Assembly (NCBI RefSeq): GCF_900564145.1 | Contig: NZ_UOOB01000002.1 | Span: 186,001-250,000, forward strand | DNA from: Comamonas sp. lk | GTDB taxonomy: Bacteria > Pseudomonadota > Gammaproteobacteria > Burkholderiales > Burkholderiaceae_C | DNA length: 64,000 nt | Direction of reading: 5' to 3' | Shown here: piece after piece, positions 1 to 8,801 of the stretch | How positions within the stretch are numbered: position 1 is the first letter of the stretch | How the letters are laid out: each line of letters opens with the position of its first letter | The notes under the pieces: model-generated | Databases searched by the model: none | Told to the model about the DNA's origin: nothing | Seen by the model: only the letters and a program-made list of their open reading frames with translations | Made by a program: the position numbers and the translations under genes

Positions 1-246
1 AGCAACACGGCCTACATCCGGCTTTCGGTGATGATCCATCGAGAGAACTGACAGCCGTTGAACCCGCTGGCCAGTCCCCTTGGCAAAGCGAAACACCCTA
101 CATCTCCCCTGGCAGCCCTCGGGCCAGCCTTTGTTTTGTCTTTCCAGCCGGAGAGAAGCCGGAAAGCGACGCTGCTATCGATTCAAGAACTGGGGAAATT
201 GTAGGCAGCTTTGTGTTTTCTCAATGACCGGAAAACGACAATTGGG
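1..246. other. Left edge: possible 3' end of an unidentified gene plus intergenic DNA
   Basis: The first frame on the + strand is open from the window edge to a TGA at positions 49-51 and would end a protein in ..RLSVMIHREN. This is too short to identify. The remaining bases up to the end of the methyltransferase gene at 247 show no convincing coding frame, only a small GC-rich inverted repeat (CCGG-rich, near 150-167). I see no RNA gene here. Confidence 0.25.
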
Positions 247-1155
247 CTATCGCAAACCCGTGTTGCGCGACTGGTGCAGCATGGCACGCATGTCCTGCAA
301 GGACACCGAGCTATTGGCCTCCAGCCTCACCTTGGGCTGGGGTTTGTAAGCGTGACCGTAGACGATTTCGAAGGTCAAAGACAATTGACCGTCGGCCTGC
401 TTGTCACGCCACTTCTCGGCCATTGCGGCTTCAAGACGCGCCAGCCACTGGCGGCCTCGCAAGCCGGCAAAACGGGCCGGGTGCAGATTACGCCCCAACT
501 CGCGCAGCTCCTGCAGCAGCCGCTGCGGCGTGGCAAAAGTGAGGGTGATGTGCTCCATGTCCATCACCGGCTCGCTGAAGCCGGAATGCACCAGCATGTC
601 ACCCCAGTCATGCATGTCCGTGAAGCTGTGACCTGCCGGGCCCAGGCCCAGATCGGCATAGAGACGATGCAGCTGGCGCACCGTATCCGGCCCCAGGCAG
701 GAGAACATCACATAGCCGTCGATCTTGAGCAGCTTGTGCCATTGTTCGATCAGCGTCTGCGGATCGCCTGCGGTGTGCAGCAGCATATTGGCCCAGAGCA
801 TGTCCATGCTGGCGTCCGCAGGTTGTGCCACCTGCACGCCAGCGCCCTTCCAGCGCGCCATCTGCCACCAGCGGCTGCCCAGCTTTTCCTGCGCCAGCAG
901 CTGGCGTGCCGCCACAGGCTCATACACCGTGCATTCGGCCTGTGGATAGCGTTCACGTAGCAGATCGTGGGCCTGTATGCCGCCGCGCACGGGCTCCCAA
1001 TGGCACCAGTGCTCGGGCGGCTTGACGATCCATTCCAGACGCTGCTGCATGCGGCTGGCCACCTCCTCATGCAGCCAGGGTGCCTGCGCCGGTGCGGCCT
1101 CGTGCCAGCGACGGGCGGCTACAGGGTCAATGGTGGGAGGCAGCTGATGGGACAT
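247..1155 (-). CDS. BioC-like SAM-dependent methyltransferase
   Basis: The product is 302 residues with a degenerate class I methyltransferase layout. A central stretch (MDMLWANMLLHTAGD) resembles the acceptor region of BioC/UbiE-type enzymes, and a later LKIDGYVMFSCLGPDT segment resembles the strand after motif III. The N-terminal PVAARRWHEAAPAQAPWLHEEVASRM stretch is typical of BioC-like proteins of Burkholderiales, where the enzyme would methylate malonyl-ACP to start biotin synthesis. The classic GxGxG glycine loop is not obvious, so activity is uncertain. I chose the ATG at 1155 because the protein then begins with MSHQLPPT; the frame stays open further upstream but runs into the divergent comF promoter. 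No other bio gene is adjacent. Family is likely; the exact function is an inference. Confidence 0.6.
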   Translation of the reverse strand: MSHQLPPTIDPVAARRWHEAAPAQAPWLHEEVASRMQQRLEWIVKPPEHWCHWEPVRGGIQAHDLLRERYPQAECTVYEPVAARQLLAQEKLGSRWWQMARWKGAGVQVAQPADASMDMLWANMLLHTAGDPQTLIEQWHKLLKIDGYVMFSCLGPDTVRQLHRLYADLGLGPAGHSFTDMHDWGDMLVHSGFSEPVMDMEHITLTFATPQRLLQELRELGRNLHPARFAGLRGRQWLARLEAAMAEKWRDKQADGQLSLTFEIVYGHAYKPQPKVRLEANSSVSLQDMRAMLHQSRNTGLR

Positions 1156-1213
1156 GACGGTGCGTGCAGACAGATTGACAGAAGGCGCAAGGCCGCTGCC
1201 ATAAAGGGAAACA

Positions 1214-1978
1214 ATGCGGCGCGAGTATATTGATTCCATGCCCAACCTTCATGCGACATGGCTTTCGCGCCTGCGCCAGCCCTGGGATGCGGCCTTGCAG
1301 GCTTTGCCCAGCCAGTGCGCCGTGTGCAGACGCTGGCCAGCCGAGCGCCTATGCGCCGACTGCCTTGCGCGCTGGACCCAGGCCAGCCACCGCTGTCTGC
1401 GTTGCGCTCTGCACCTGCCAGCACCGACTCCGCTTTGCGGGGCCTGCCTCCGGCAGCCGCCAGCGCTGGCCGCCTGTGTGGCGGCCGTGGACTATGCCTA
1501 TCCATGGCAGCAGCTGATTGGCGACTTCAAATTCAGGGCCGATATCGGGCTGGCCCGCAGCCTGGGCCGCTTGTTGCCCGAACATGCACCTGCACAACCG
1601 CTGCTGCAGAGCTGCGATGCACTGATACCCGTACCCTCTTCCGCCAGACGCCTGCGCGAGCGCGGCTTTGACCATACCTTGCTGCTGGCGCGCGCGCTGA
1701 GTCGCCAGTTATCCTTCTCACTGGAAATTCGCTCTCACGCCGTGCAGCGCCAGCACACCGATATGCCGCAGCACGTGCTGAGCCGTCATCAGCGCTTGCG
1801 CCAGCTGCGCGGCGTTTTTCAGGTCGCACCTGCGCATGCCGAGGCGATCAAAAGCCAGCACCTGCTGCTGTTTGACGACGTGATGACCACCGGCGCCACG
1901 CTGAACGCCCTGGCAGGCAGCCTGCTCCAGGCCGGAGCCGCCTCGGTGTCGGCCCTGGTCATCGCCAGAACACCGTGA
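1214..1978 (+). CDS. comF: ComF family phosphoribosyltransferase-like protein
   Basis: The protein of about 254 residues begins with paired cysteines (CAVC, CADC, CLRC, CGAC) that would form the ComF zinc-binding region. It ends with a type I phosphoribosyltransferase fold carrying the PRPP loop LLFDDVMTTGAT near residue 220. ComF proteins are linked to DNA uptake in naturally competent bacteria (GntX in enterics); the reaction is not established. Two starts are possible: ATG 1214, preceded by an AAAGGGAA ribosome site, and ATG 1238, which gives MPNLHATW. It is divergent from the methyltransferase gene, with about 60-80 bp shared for both promoters. Confidence 0.85.
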   Translation: MRREYIDSMPNLHATWLSRLRQPWDAALQALPSQCAVCRRWPAERLCADCLARWTQASHRCLRCALHLPAPTPLCGACLRQPPALAACVAAVDYAYPWQQLIGDFKFRADIGLARSLGRLLPEHAPAQPLLQSCDALIPVPSSARRLRERGFDHTLLLARALSRQLSFSLEIRSHAVQRQHTDMPQHVLSRHQRLRQLRGVFQVAPAHAEAIKSQHLLLFDDVMTTGATLNALAGSLLQAGAASVSALVIARTP

Positions 1979-2084
1979 TGGTCTTGCTCCCGATCTGCGC
2001 CTGTTCCTGCTCAACCCGACCGGCAAGTCTGGAACTGCGGCATGTCAGCACAGCCAAGGCCAGCCAACTGCACAATAGCGCCCC

Positions 2085-2579
2085 ATGTTTCATATCGTTC
2101 TTGTGGCCCCGGAAATCCCACCCAATACGGGCAACGTCATCCGCCTGGCGGCCAATACAGGCTGCAGCCTGCATTTGATCGAGCCCTTGGGCTTTTCCAT
2201 GGAAGACCGGCATATGCGCCGTGCCGGGCTGGACTATCACGAGTACGCCTCGGTACAGCGCCACGCCAGCTGGGATGCTTTTCTGCAGACCAGCCAGCCC
2301 GACCGCAGCCGCATGTTTGCCATGACCACCCATAGCAGCAGCCCGGCACACGCCATCGCCTTCAAGGCCGGCGACTGGCTGGTGTTTGGCTCGGAAAGCA
2401 AGGGCCTGCCCGCCGAGGTGCGCGCCCAGTTCCCCAACGAACAGCGCCTGCGCCTGCCCATGCTGGCGTCTCAGCGCAGCCTGAACCTGTCCAACGCCGT
2501 GGCGGTCACGGTATTTGAAGCCTGGCGTCAGCTGGGCTTTGAAGGTGCGGCACTGGCCGAGCCGGTGCCTGCGCCATAA
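2085..2579 (+). CDS. trmL: tRNA (cytidine(34)-2'-O)-methyltransferase TrmL
   Basis: At 164 residues this has the full length of the small SpoU/TrmD-superfamily enzyme TrmL, which 2'-O-methylates the wobble base of tRNA-Leu isoacceptors. The three SPOUT motifs are visible: [18 protein letters not shown] near the N-terminus, [11 protein letters not shown] in the middle, and [18 protein letters not shown] at the C-terminus, which form the SAM-binding trefoil knot. It lies 106 bp after comF on the same strand. The ATG has only a weak ribosome site. Confidence 0.93.
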   Translation: MFHIVLVAPEIPPNTGNVIRLAANTGCSLHLIEPLGFSMEDRHMRRAGLDYHEYASVQRHASWDAFLQTSQPDRSRMFAMTTHSSSPAHAIAFKAGDWLVFGSESKGLPAEVRAQFPNEQRLRLPMLASQRSLNLSNAVAVTVFEAWRQLGFEGAALAEPVPAP

Positions 2580-2731
2580 GTTCCCTCCGATTAGCACTGA
2601 TTTCGAGACATTAAGTTTCGCTCCAGGGGATTTTTCTTTGGATTACATCGTCCTAAAGTACGAGTCATGGACTTCCGGCCAACCGACGATTTCCGTCAGG
2701 ACTGCAAGCCCGATGTACCAAAGGACACATC

Positions 2732-3043
2732 ATGAAATACGCCAACCGCCTCGCAATCGTTGCCACCCTTGCCATGTCTGCCGCCGCCGCACAGGCTGCA
2801 GGATTTGACTTCACCAGCGGCCATTACCCACCCAAGGCCGAAAGCCAATCCACTCTGACCCGTGCCCAGGTAAAGGCCCAGACCATGGATGCTCTGGCAC
2901 AAGGTCAGCTGCTGTCCGGAGACGCCTCCTACCTGCCCTTGTCCGCTCAGACACAGCAGCCTTCCACCCTCAGCCGCGAACAAGTACGCCAGGAAACAGT
3001 AGCCGCCGGCAAGGCCGGTTTGCTGGATAGCTACGGCGAATGA
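2732..3043 (+). CDS. DUF4148 domain-containing exported protein
   Basis: A 103-residue protein with a clear Sec signal peptide (MKYANRLAIVATLAMSAAAAQA, cleavage likely after AQA). The mature part holds two similar segments, TLTRAQVKAQTMDAL and TLSREQVRQETVAAG, which is the pattern of DUF4148, a family common in Burkholderiales with no known biochemical role. The ATG is preceded by an AAAGGA ribosome site. A strong intrinsic terminator lies about 60 bp after the stop, so it is probably transcribed alone. Confidence 0.85.
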   Translation: MKYANRLAIVATLAMSAAAAQAAGFDFTSGHYPPKAESQSTLTRAQVKAQTMDALAQGQLLSGDASYLPLSAQTQQPSTLSREQVRQETVAAGKAGLLDSYGE

Positions 3044-3105
3044 AAAACCAAGGCCTGTGCCAGGAAAGCGCTAGGCAAGCGCCAGGGCTCAGACCCACAG
3101 ACAGC

Positions 3106-3137
3106 AAAGCCCCAAGGAAACCCTGGGGGCTTTTTCA
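3106..3137 (+). terminator. Rho-independent terminator after the DUF4148 gene
   Basis: AAGCCCC-A-AGG pairs with CCC-T-GGGGGCTT around an AAA loop and is followed at once by TTTTT, the usual form of an intrinsic terminator on the + strand. Confidence 0.85.
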
Positions 3138-3159
3138 TTTCAGAGCCATGCGGCAGATC

Positions 3160-3624
3160 TCAGGCTGCGGCACCAAAGCTGCGCGCCAGCGATTCAGCCA
3201 CGCACACCGGTTTGTCGCTGCCTTCGCGCTCCACCGTGACCAACCAGGTCATCTGAATGCCGTCGGGCTCCACACGCTCGGCATGCTGCAAGTTCATGCG
3301 GGCGCGCAAGCGGCTGTTGACGGGCACGGGAGCCACAAAACGCACACGGTTGAGGCCATAGTTCACGCCCATCTTCGAGCCCTCGATGGAAAACGTGGAT
3401 TCAAAGAACTGGGGCAGCAGCGACAGAGTCAGAAAACCATGGGCGATCGGCGCGCCAAACGGGCCTTGGGCGGCCCGCTCCGGGTCAGTGTGAATCCATT
3501 GCTGGTCGCCCGTGGCATCTGCAAACATCTGGATCTGTGCCTGGGTGATGGTGACCCAGTCGCTGACCGCAACTTCCTGGCCAATGCAGGCCAGCACTTC
3601 GGAGTAGGAGTGGAAGGTTTTCAT
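3160..3624 (-). CDS. MaoC family (R)-specific enoyl-CoA hydratase-like protein
   Basis: About 154 residues forming a single hot-dog domain. The MaoC hydratase-2 signature is visible: FADATGDQQWIHTDPERA, containing the catalytic Asp and His, followed by the overhang GPFGAPIAHGFLTLSLLPQF. Members hydrate trans-2-enoyl-CoA to (R)-3-hydroxyacyl-CoA in fatty acid or PHA metabolism. The ATG at 3624 (MKTFHSYSEV) matches the family N-terminus better than the longer upstream frame. It is convergent with the DUF4148 gene and shares no operon with other lipid genes here, so the physiological substrate cannot be stated. Confidence 0.88.
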   Translation of the reverse strand: MKTFHSYSEVLACIGQEVAVSDWVTITQAQIQMFADATGDQQWIHTDPERAAQGPFGAPIAHGFLTLSLLPQFFESTFSIEGSKMGVNYGLNRVRFVAPVPVNSRLRARMNLQHAERVEPDGIQMTWLVTVEREGSDKPVCVAESLARSFGAAA

Positions 3625-3762
3625 GCACCCAATGTAGAGGGCGCCCATGTCAGGCTTTGTCAGCCATGCGACAAGTCATGGCAAACCACTAAAAATCAAG
3701 AAAAACAAGGCTTCAGCCCTTATCTGGCAATGGCTGGAAGCTATGACTTTTAATGTTGAAGC

Positions 3763-4392
3763 TTACTGATTTGCGCGCTGAACAAAGAACAGCCCTGTAC
3801 CCACCGCCACCAGCAGGCTGCCGAAGACGCGATTTTGGTTGCGCATGGCGCGGGCACTGCGCATCAGGCTGCGCAAGGCGCTGGCTCCGGCGGCATAGCT
3901 GTGCATGACCACGGTATCCACAGCCAGCATGGTCACCGCCAGAATCGCCAGCTGCGGAGCCAGAGGGCGGTTGCTGCTCATGAACTGGGGCAGCACGGCC
4001 ACCATGAAGATGATGCCCTTGGGATTGGTGGCATTGGTCAGAAAGCCGGTGAGCACCCGCTTTTGAAAGCTGATCTGCGGCATGCTCTCCTGCGTGGCCA
4101 GCGCCGAGCCGCCGGCCCGCCACTGGCTGATGCCCAGATAGATCAGATAGGCAGCGCCCACGATCTTGACCACGTTGAAAGCAATCTCCGAGGCCATCAA
4201 CAGCGAGCCCACTCCGGCCCCCGCTATCAACAAGATGAGCAGCAAACCCAGTTGCAGCCCCAGGATGGTGGCACTGGTCTTGCGCACGCCATATGAGAGC
4301 CCATGGCTCATGGACAGCACCGCCCCCGAGCCCGGCGACACCGCGATGATCCAGGAAGCCACAAAAAACGCCAGCCAAGTATGCCAATCCAT
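3763..4392 (-). CDS. LysE family amino-acid/homoserine exporter
   Basis: About 209 residues, with hydrophobic segments in the RhtB/LysE pattern and an N-terminal motif SPGSGAVLSMSHGLSYGVRKT (family consensus TPGP...G...G). Further motifs are GAAYLIYLGISQWR and FLTNATNPKGIIFMVAVLPQF, the conserved NPK-type loop. LysE transporters export basic or neutral amino acids and metabolites by proton exchange. The ATG at 4392 (MDWHTW) is preferred because the longer frame starts with TTG. No regulator gene is adjacent. Confidence 0.88.
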   Translation of the reverse strand: MDWHTWLAFFVASWIIAVSPGSGAVLSMSHGLSYGVRKTSATILGLQLGLLLILLIAGAGVGSLLMASEIAFNVVKIVGAAYLIYLGISQWRAGGSALATQESMPQISFQKRVLTGFLTNATNPKGIIFMVAVLPQFMSSNRPLAPQLAILAVTMLAVDTVVMHSYAAGASALRSLMRSARAMRNQNRVFGSLLVAVGTGLFFVQRANQ

Positions 4393-4465
4393 GAGAAACC
4401 CCAAACGCCAAAACCGTAAACCAAGAGCAGTATCTTAAAAGTTGTGCTCTTTGCCTGCAGACCCT

Positions 4466-4493
4466 GGCGAGACAGCCCCAGGCGGGACAGCCC
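4466..4493 (+). repeat. Short imperfect tandem repeat
   Basis: GGCGAGACAGCCC and GGCGGGACAGCCC occur 15 bp apart in the divergent spacer between the LysE-type and antiporter genes. Possible regulatory spacing, but no function is shown. Confidence 0.5.
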
Positions 4494-4612
4494 TTGCATG
4501 CCGTTCACAACGATTGGCTGCAAATTTGCTGCCGGCCTTTAACTGGCAACGGTTTCTGAGTGCCACAATGTTCTAGCAATACGGGTTAACACCAATTAAA
4601 CACGACCCACAT

Positions 4613-6490
4613 ATGGAACACAGCGCTCCCATCTGGCTGACTTACGGCTTTACCTATCTTGCTGCGGCCGTTCTGGCCGTGCCCCTTGCCCGCGCTCTGG
4701 GCCTGGGGGCCATCATCGGCTATCTGGGCGCAGGCATTGCCATGGGCCCCTGGGGTCTGGGGCTGGTGCGCAATGTGGAGGACATACTGCACTTTGCCGA
4801 ATTCGGCGTGGTGCTCATGCTGTTTGTCATCGGCCTTGAACTGCAGCCCAAGCGGCTGTGGGAGTTGCGCCGACCGATTTTTGGCTGGGGCATGGCACAG
4901 ATGGCGGTCTGCACCGGCATTTTGTTTTTGGCAGCCTGGGCCTTTGGCTTTTCATGGCGGGTCAGCCTGATCGCCGGCATGGGGCTGGCACTGTCGTCCA
5001 CCGCCATCTGCCTGCAAGTCATGTCCGAACGCAATCTGATGCGCACGCCCAGCGGTCAGGCCGCGTTCTCCATCCTGCTGTTCCAGGACGTGGCCGCCAT
5101 TCCCATCCTGGCGCTGATCCCGATTCTGGGCGCCTACAAGGCAGCAGCCGCCGCCCATGGCGAAAGCCATGTCTGGCTGACCATTTTCAAAACCGTGGGC
5201 ACGATTGGCGCCGTCATCATCGGCGGACGACTGCTGCTGCAACCGGTGCTGCGCTGGATTGCCCGCAGCAAGACGCCCGAGATCTTCACCGCCACCTCGC
5301 TGCTGCTGGTGGTGGGCATTGCCATGCTGATGGTGCAGGTCGGCCTGTCCATGGCACTGGGCGCTTTTCTGGCCGGCGTGCTGCTGGCCGACAGCGAGTA
5401 CCGCAGCGAGTTGAAAACCAATATCGAGCCATTCAAAGGCTTGCTGCTGGGCCTGTTCTTCATGGCCGTGGGCATGAGCATCGATTTCGGCGTGATTCTC
5501 CAATCGCCGCTGGTCATGGCAGCCATGGTGCTGGGATTTTTGAGCCTGAAGGCGCTGATGATCTTTGGCCTGGCCAAGGTCATGAACATTCCCTGGCGCG
5601 AGCGCCCGGTCTTCACACTGATGCTGGCCCAGGGCGGCGAATTTGCTTTTGTAGTCTTCCAGACTGCGGCCCAGTACAAAGTGTTCCAGCACAATGTCTC
5701 CTCCATGCTGGTGGCCGCCGTGGCGCTGTCCATGCTGCTGGGTCCTTTGCTGCTGGTGCTGCTGGACAAGCTGCTGCTGCGCCGCTTTGCGGCCATCAAG
5801 GACGCCCAGGACCCGCAGGACAAGGCCAGGGAAATCTCGGAGCCCCAGGAAGCCCCCATCATCGTGGCCGGCTTTGGCCGCTACGGGCAAATCGTGGCCC
5901 GCGTGCTGCTGGCCCAGGGCATACGCCCCACCATCCTGGACCACAGCGTGGAAATGCTGGAGGCCGCTCAGACCTATGGCTACCGCGTCTTCTATGGCGA
6001 TGCCACACGGGTCGATCTGCTGCGCATTGCCGGTGCGGCCCAGGCCCGCGTGCTGGTGATTGCCGTGGACGCCCCCGATCAGTCCGTCAAGATTGCCAGC
6101 CAGGCGCGCAAGCATTTTCCCAATCTGGAAATCGTGGCCAGAGCGCGCGATCTGGACCACTGGTTTCGCCTGCGCGACTTGGACATAGCGCACATACAGC
6201 GCGAGGTGTTCGAGTCCAGCCTGGCGTCGGCCCAGTCCGTGCTGGAACTGGTTGGCGAAAGTCCTGCCGATGCCAAACGCATGGCCGAGCGCTTTCGTGA
6301 ACACAATCTGGACCTGGCCGAGCGCATGTACCCGCATTACAAGGATCAGAACCAGAATCAGCTGATTGCCGTGGCCAAACAGGGGCGCCAGCAACTGGTG
6401 GAACAGATGGCCAAGGAGCGCACCGCGCTGCTGCAGGACGAGCAGCCGGACAGCCAAAACCACAGGCCAGCCGGCCGGGATGAGGCGTGA
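4613..6490 (+). CDS. KefB/KefC-type monovalent cation:proton antiporter
   Basis: A 625-residue CPA2 antiporter. About twelve hydrophobic segments occupy residues 1-390, including the GLALSSTAICLQVM and FQDVAAIPILALIP segments that carry the ion-binding residues of this family. A cytosolic RCK/TrkA-N domain follows, starting near residue 415 with the Rossmann motif IIVAGFGRYGQIVARVLL and the NAD-binding aspartate in ILDHS. Family members exchange potassium for protons and are gated by nucleotides and, in KefC proper, by glutathione adducts. No KefF/KefG partner gene is adjacent, so glutathione gating is not supported here. The C-terminal 30 residues are charged and not conserved. Confidence 0.9.
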   Translation: MEHSAPIWLTYGFTYLAAAVLAVPLARALGLGAIIGYLGAGIAMGPWGLGLVRNVEDILHFAEFGVVLMLFVIGLELQPKRLWELRRPIFGWGMAQMAVCTGILFLAAWAFGFSWRVSLIAGMGLALSSTAICLQVMSERNLMRTPSGQAAFSILLFQDVAAIPILALIPILGAYKAAAAAHGESHVWLTIFKTVGTIGAVIIGGRLLLQPVLRWIARSKTPEIFTATSLLLVVGIAMLMVQVGLSMALGAFLAGVLLADSEYRSELKTNIEPFKGLLLGLFFMAVGMSIDFGVILQSPLVMAAMVLGFLSLKALMIFGLAKVMNIPWRERPVFTLMLAQGGEFAFVVFQTAAQYKVFQHNVSSMLVAAVALSMLLGPLLLVLLDKLLLRRFAAIKDAQDPQDKAREISEPQEAPIIVAGFGRYGQIVARVLLAQGIRPTILDHSVEMLEAAQTYGYRVFYGDATRVDLLRIAGAAQARVLVIAVDAPDQSVKIASQARKHFPNLEIVARARDLDHWFRLRDLDIAHIQREVFESSLASAQSVLELVGESPADAKRMAERFREHNLDLAERMYPHYKDQNQNQLIAVAKQGRQQLVEQMAKERTALLQDEQPDSQNHRPAGRDEA

Positions 6491-6506
6491 TACGCTGCGC
6501 GCCATC

Positions 6507-6959
6507 ATGTTCAACCCCAGTCAAGCCGATGTACGGCGATTTTTTTGCGGAGTGCGCGCCAAGATGATCAGCGGCGCCCCCATGGAGGCCATCGAGACGC
6601 TGGCCAGTCTGTGGATTGATGAGCACCCCGAGTATTTTGCAGAGCTGTCCGATGTGGAGGCCGCTCTGGTGCGCAACTATGACGCCGCGCCCGAACGCAC
6701 CAACCCGTTCCTGCACCTATCCATGCACCTGTCCATCAGCGAGCAATGCAGCGTGGACTCTCCACGCGGCATTCGCCAGGCCGTGGAATTGCTGACCAAA
6801 AAGCGCGATCTGCACGACGCCCACCATGCAACCATGGAATGCCTAGGCCAGATGCTCTGGGAAAGCCAGCGCTCGGGCCGCCCGCCCGATGGCGAGGCCT
6901 ATGTGGCAGGCGTGCAGCGGCTGGCAACCAGCGACGGGAGCTTCAAAAGCTCCCCCTGA
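6507..6959 (+). CDS. DUF1841 family protein
   Basis: A 150-residue soluble protein starting MFNPSQADVRRFFCG, with a second conserved block HLSMHLSISEQCSVDSPRGI and an HDAHHATMECLGQMLWE helix; this matches the DUF1841 family of proteobacteria. No reaction is known. The ATG at 6507 lies 16 bp after the antiporter stop, so the two are probably co-transcribed. The last codons and the TGA stop lie inside a dispersed repeat (from 6949), so the C-terminal tail FKSSP is probably encoded by the repeat rather than ancestral. Confidence 0.85.
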   Translation: MFNPSQADVRRFFCGVRAKMISGAPMEAIETLASLWIDEHPEYFAELSDVEAALVRNYDAAPERTNPFLHLSMHLSISEQCSVDSPRGIRQAVELLTKKRDLHDAHHATMECLGQMLWESQRSGRPPDGEAYVAGVQRLATSDGSFKSSP

Positions 6960-7024
6960 GGCGCTACGCGCCCTCCCCCTCTCTCTTCGGGAGGGGGACG
7001 ACACACTCGCTGAGGGACGGCCCT
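6949..7024 (+). repeat. Dispersed two-hairpin intergenic element, copy 1
   Basis: The stretch from GCTCCCCCTGAG to about 7024 matches, with few changes, the reverse complement of 48988-49064. It can fold into two successive hairpins: GGCGC-TAC-GCGCC, then CCCCCTC with GAGGGGG. The first stem carries a compensated base-pair change relative to copy 2 (GCCGC-TGC-GCGGC). Both copies sit directly at the 3' end of a gene and point the same way relative to it. Confidence 0.85.
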
Positions 7025-7090
7025 TGCTCTGTGTCTCTGGCCCAGGCCTCGCGAGTTTGACGACTAGGCATTATTCCAACCACCTTTCCG

Positions 7091-7126
7091 AAAACACAAA
7101 GCCCGCATCTGCGGGCTTTGTGTTTT
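7091..7126 (-). terminator. Long-stem bidirectional terminator
   Basis: A perfect 16-bp inverted repeat (AAAACACAAAGCCCGC, loop ATCT, then its complement) separates the DUF1841 gene from the convergent cytochrome gene. Its AAAA/TTTT flanks make it a plausible intrinsic terminator on both strands, and it ends 12 bp from the cytochrome stop. Confidence 0.9.
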
Positions 7127-7138
7127 GGGTGATGCAAA

Positions 7139-7801
7139 TTACTTTTGCCCCAGCTTGAAGTGCGGCTGGGCCACGACCTGCATCTCGCTGTCCAGACTAC
7201 CTATGTATTTGGCCAGCAGCTGCAGCTCGTTGTTGTTGAACTGCTTGGCGATACCAGCCATCACGCCGTTGCTACGGCCTATATGGGGATTGCCTTCGGT
7301 CTTGTATGACTGTAGGGCACGGAAAACGTAATCCGAATACTGGCCCGCCACCTTGGGGTAGGAAGGATCGATGGGCTTGGAAAACGCTTCGCCATGGCAG
7401 GAGAAACAAGCGCCTTTTTGCAGCAGCGGGGCAACTGCTGCGCTGGCTTCCCTGGGCTTGGCGTCCTTGGCTTTGCCATGGCTGGCATAAAGCGCTGCCA
7501 CGTCGGCCATGTCCTGGTCGCTCAGCGAATCGGCAATGCCGCGCATGGTGGGGTGCTTGCGCTCGCCTTTTTTATAGGCCTGCAATGCAGAGACGATGTA
7601 AGCGGCATTCTGGCCGCCAATCATGGGAACTTTGTAAACTTCAGGGAAACTGGCTTGATAGCCTGGAATGCCGTGGCAGCCGATACACATGGCAATCTTG
7701 CCCTGCCCTGCTTTTGCATCGCCGCTGACGGCCTGGGCCTGTGCCAGACTGGTCACTGATGCGACAGCTGCTGCCAATACCGTGGTCCAAGTTTTTCTCA
7801 T
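7139..7801 (-). CDS. Di-heme cytochrome c, class c4-like
   Basis: About 220 residues with a signal peptide (cleavage after LAQAQA) and two heme-binding motifs: CIGCH near residue 39 and CFSCH near 132. Each half carries a downstream Met that could be the sixth ligand (PTMRGIA and NGVMAGIA). Two tandem mono-heme domains of this size are typical of cytochrome c4, a periplasmic electron carrier to terminal oxidases. The ATG at 7801 (MRKTW) is chosen over an upstream ATG because it gives a compact signal peptide. It is divergent from the MoxR-type ATPase gene. Confidence 0.9.
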   Translation of the reverse strand: MRKTWTTVLAAAVASVTSLAQAQAVSGDAKAGQGKIAMCIGCHGIPGYQASFPEVYKVPMIGGQNAAYIVSALQAYKKGERKHPTMRGIADSLSDQDMADVAALYASHGKAKDAKPREASAAVAPLLQKGACFSCHGEAFSKPIDPSYPKVAGQYSDYVFRALQSYKTEGNPHIGRSNGVMAGIAKQFNNNELQLLAKYIGSLDSEMQVVAQPHFKLGQK

Positions 7802-7918
7802 TTTGCGCGCACAATCCTTCAAGAGTTCAGACGGGTGCTCAATGCCTTGCTGCAGTGAAAATGATTATGGCAGCGAGAATTTGACACGCTTATCCCTACT
7901 TACGCTGATAGACCACCC

Positions 7919-8773
7919 ATGAAGTTCCAAGGTTCCGACCAATACGTTGCCACGCAAGACCTGATGCTGGCCGTCAATGCCGCTGCCACGCTGCAGCGCC
8001 CGCTGCTAGTCAAGGGCGAGCCCGGCACGGGCAAGACCATGCTGGCCGAAGAAGTGGCCTCCGCGCTGAAGATGCCGCTGCTGCAGTGGCATATCAAGTC
8101 CACCACCAAGGCGCAGCAAGGCCTGTATGAATATGACGCCGTAAGCCGTCTGCGCGACAGCCAGCTGGCCGATGTGGAAGGCAGCGAACGCGTCAAGGAC
8201 ATCAACAACTACATCGTCAAAGGCGTGCTGTGGCAGGCCTTCACGGCCAATGAGCCCGTGGCCCTGCTGATCGATGAGATCGACAAGGCCGACATCGAAT
8301 TCCCCAACGATTTGCTGCGCGAAATCGACCGCATGGAGTTCTACTGCTACGAGACGCGTCAGATGATTCGCGCCAAGCACCGGCCCCTGGTCTTCATCAC
8401 CTCCAACAACGAAAAAGAGCTGCCCGACGCTTTTCTGCGCCGCTGCTTTTTCCACTACATCAAGTTCCCCGATCAGGAGACCATGCGCCAGATCGTGGCC
8501 GTGCACTTCCCCAAGCTGCAGGGCGAATTGCTGAGCGCCGCCATGAAGGTCTTCTATGACGTGCGCAATCTCCCGGGGCTGAAGAAAAAGCCTTCTACAT
8601 CTGAGCTGATCGACTGGCTCAAGCTGCTGGTGGCCGAGGAGATTCCACCGGAATCGCTCAAGGCCGAAGACGGCAAGGTGACCGTGCCGCCGCTGGTGGG
8701 TGCCTTGCTCAAGAACGAACAGGACATGAGCCTGTTTGAAAAGCTGGTGTTCATGAACCAGCGCAACCGATAG
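7919..8773 (+). CDS. MoxR-type AAA+ ATPase
   Basis: 284 residues with Walker A GEPGTGKT near residue 36, Walker B VALLIDEIDKAD near 118, sensor 1 VFITSNNEKELPDAFLRRC near 160 and the arginine finger in the same block. MoxR ATPases act as chaperones that mature or insert cofactors into partner enzymes, usually with a von Willebrand factor A (VWA) protein. The partner is encoded three genes downstream, at 9668. The ATG lies close to the divergent cytochrome promoter and has no clear ribosome site, so it may be translated from a short leader. Confidence 0.9.
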   Translation: MKFQGSDQYVATQDLMLAVNAAATLQRPLLVKGEPGTGKTMLAEEVASALKMPLLQWHIKSTTKAQQGLYEYDAVSRLRDSQLADVEGSERVKDINNYIVKGVLWQAFTANEPVALLIDEIDKADIEFPNDLLREIDRMEFYCYETRQMIRAKHRPLVFITSNNEKELPDAFLRRCFFHYIKFPDQETMRQIVAVHFPKLQGELLSAAMKVFYDVRNLPGLKKKPSTSELIDWLKLLVAEEIPPESLKAEDGKVTVPPLVGALLKNEQDMSLFEKLVFMNQRNR

Positions 8774-8801
8774 GCCGTACTTGCGACCGAAGGAGACCGC
8801 G

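Noticed and set aside
4952..6514. Long frames on both strands overlapping the antiporter gene
   Set aside because: The antiporter has clear membrane segments and an RCK domain; the other frames are compositional shadows.
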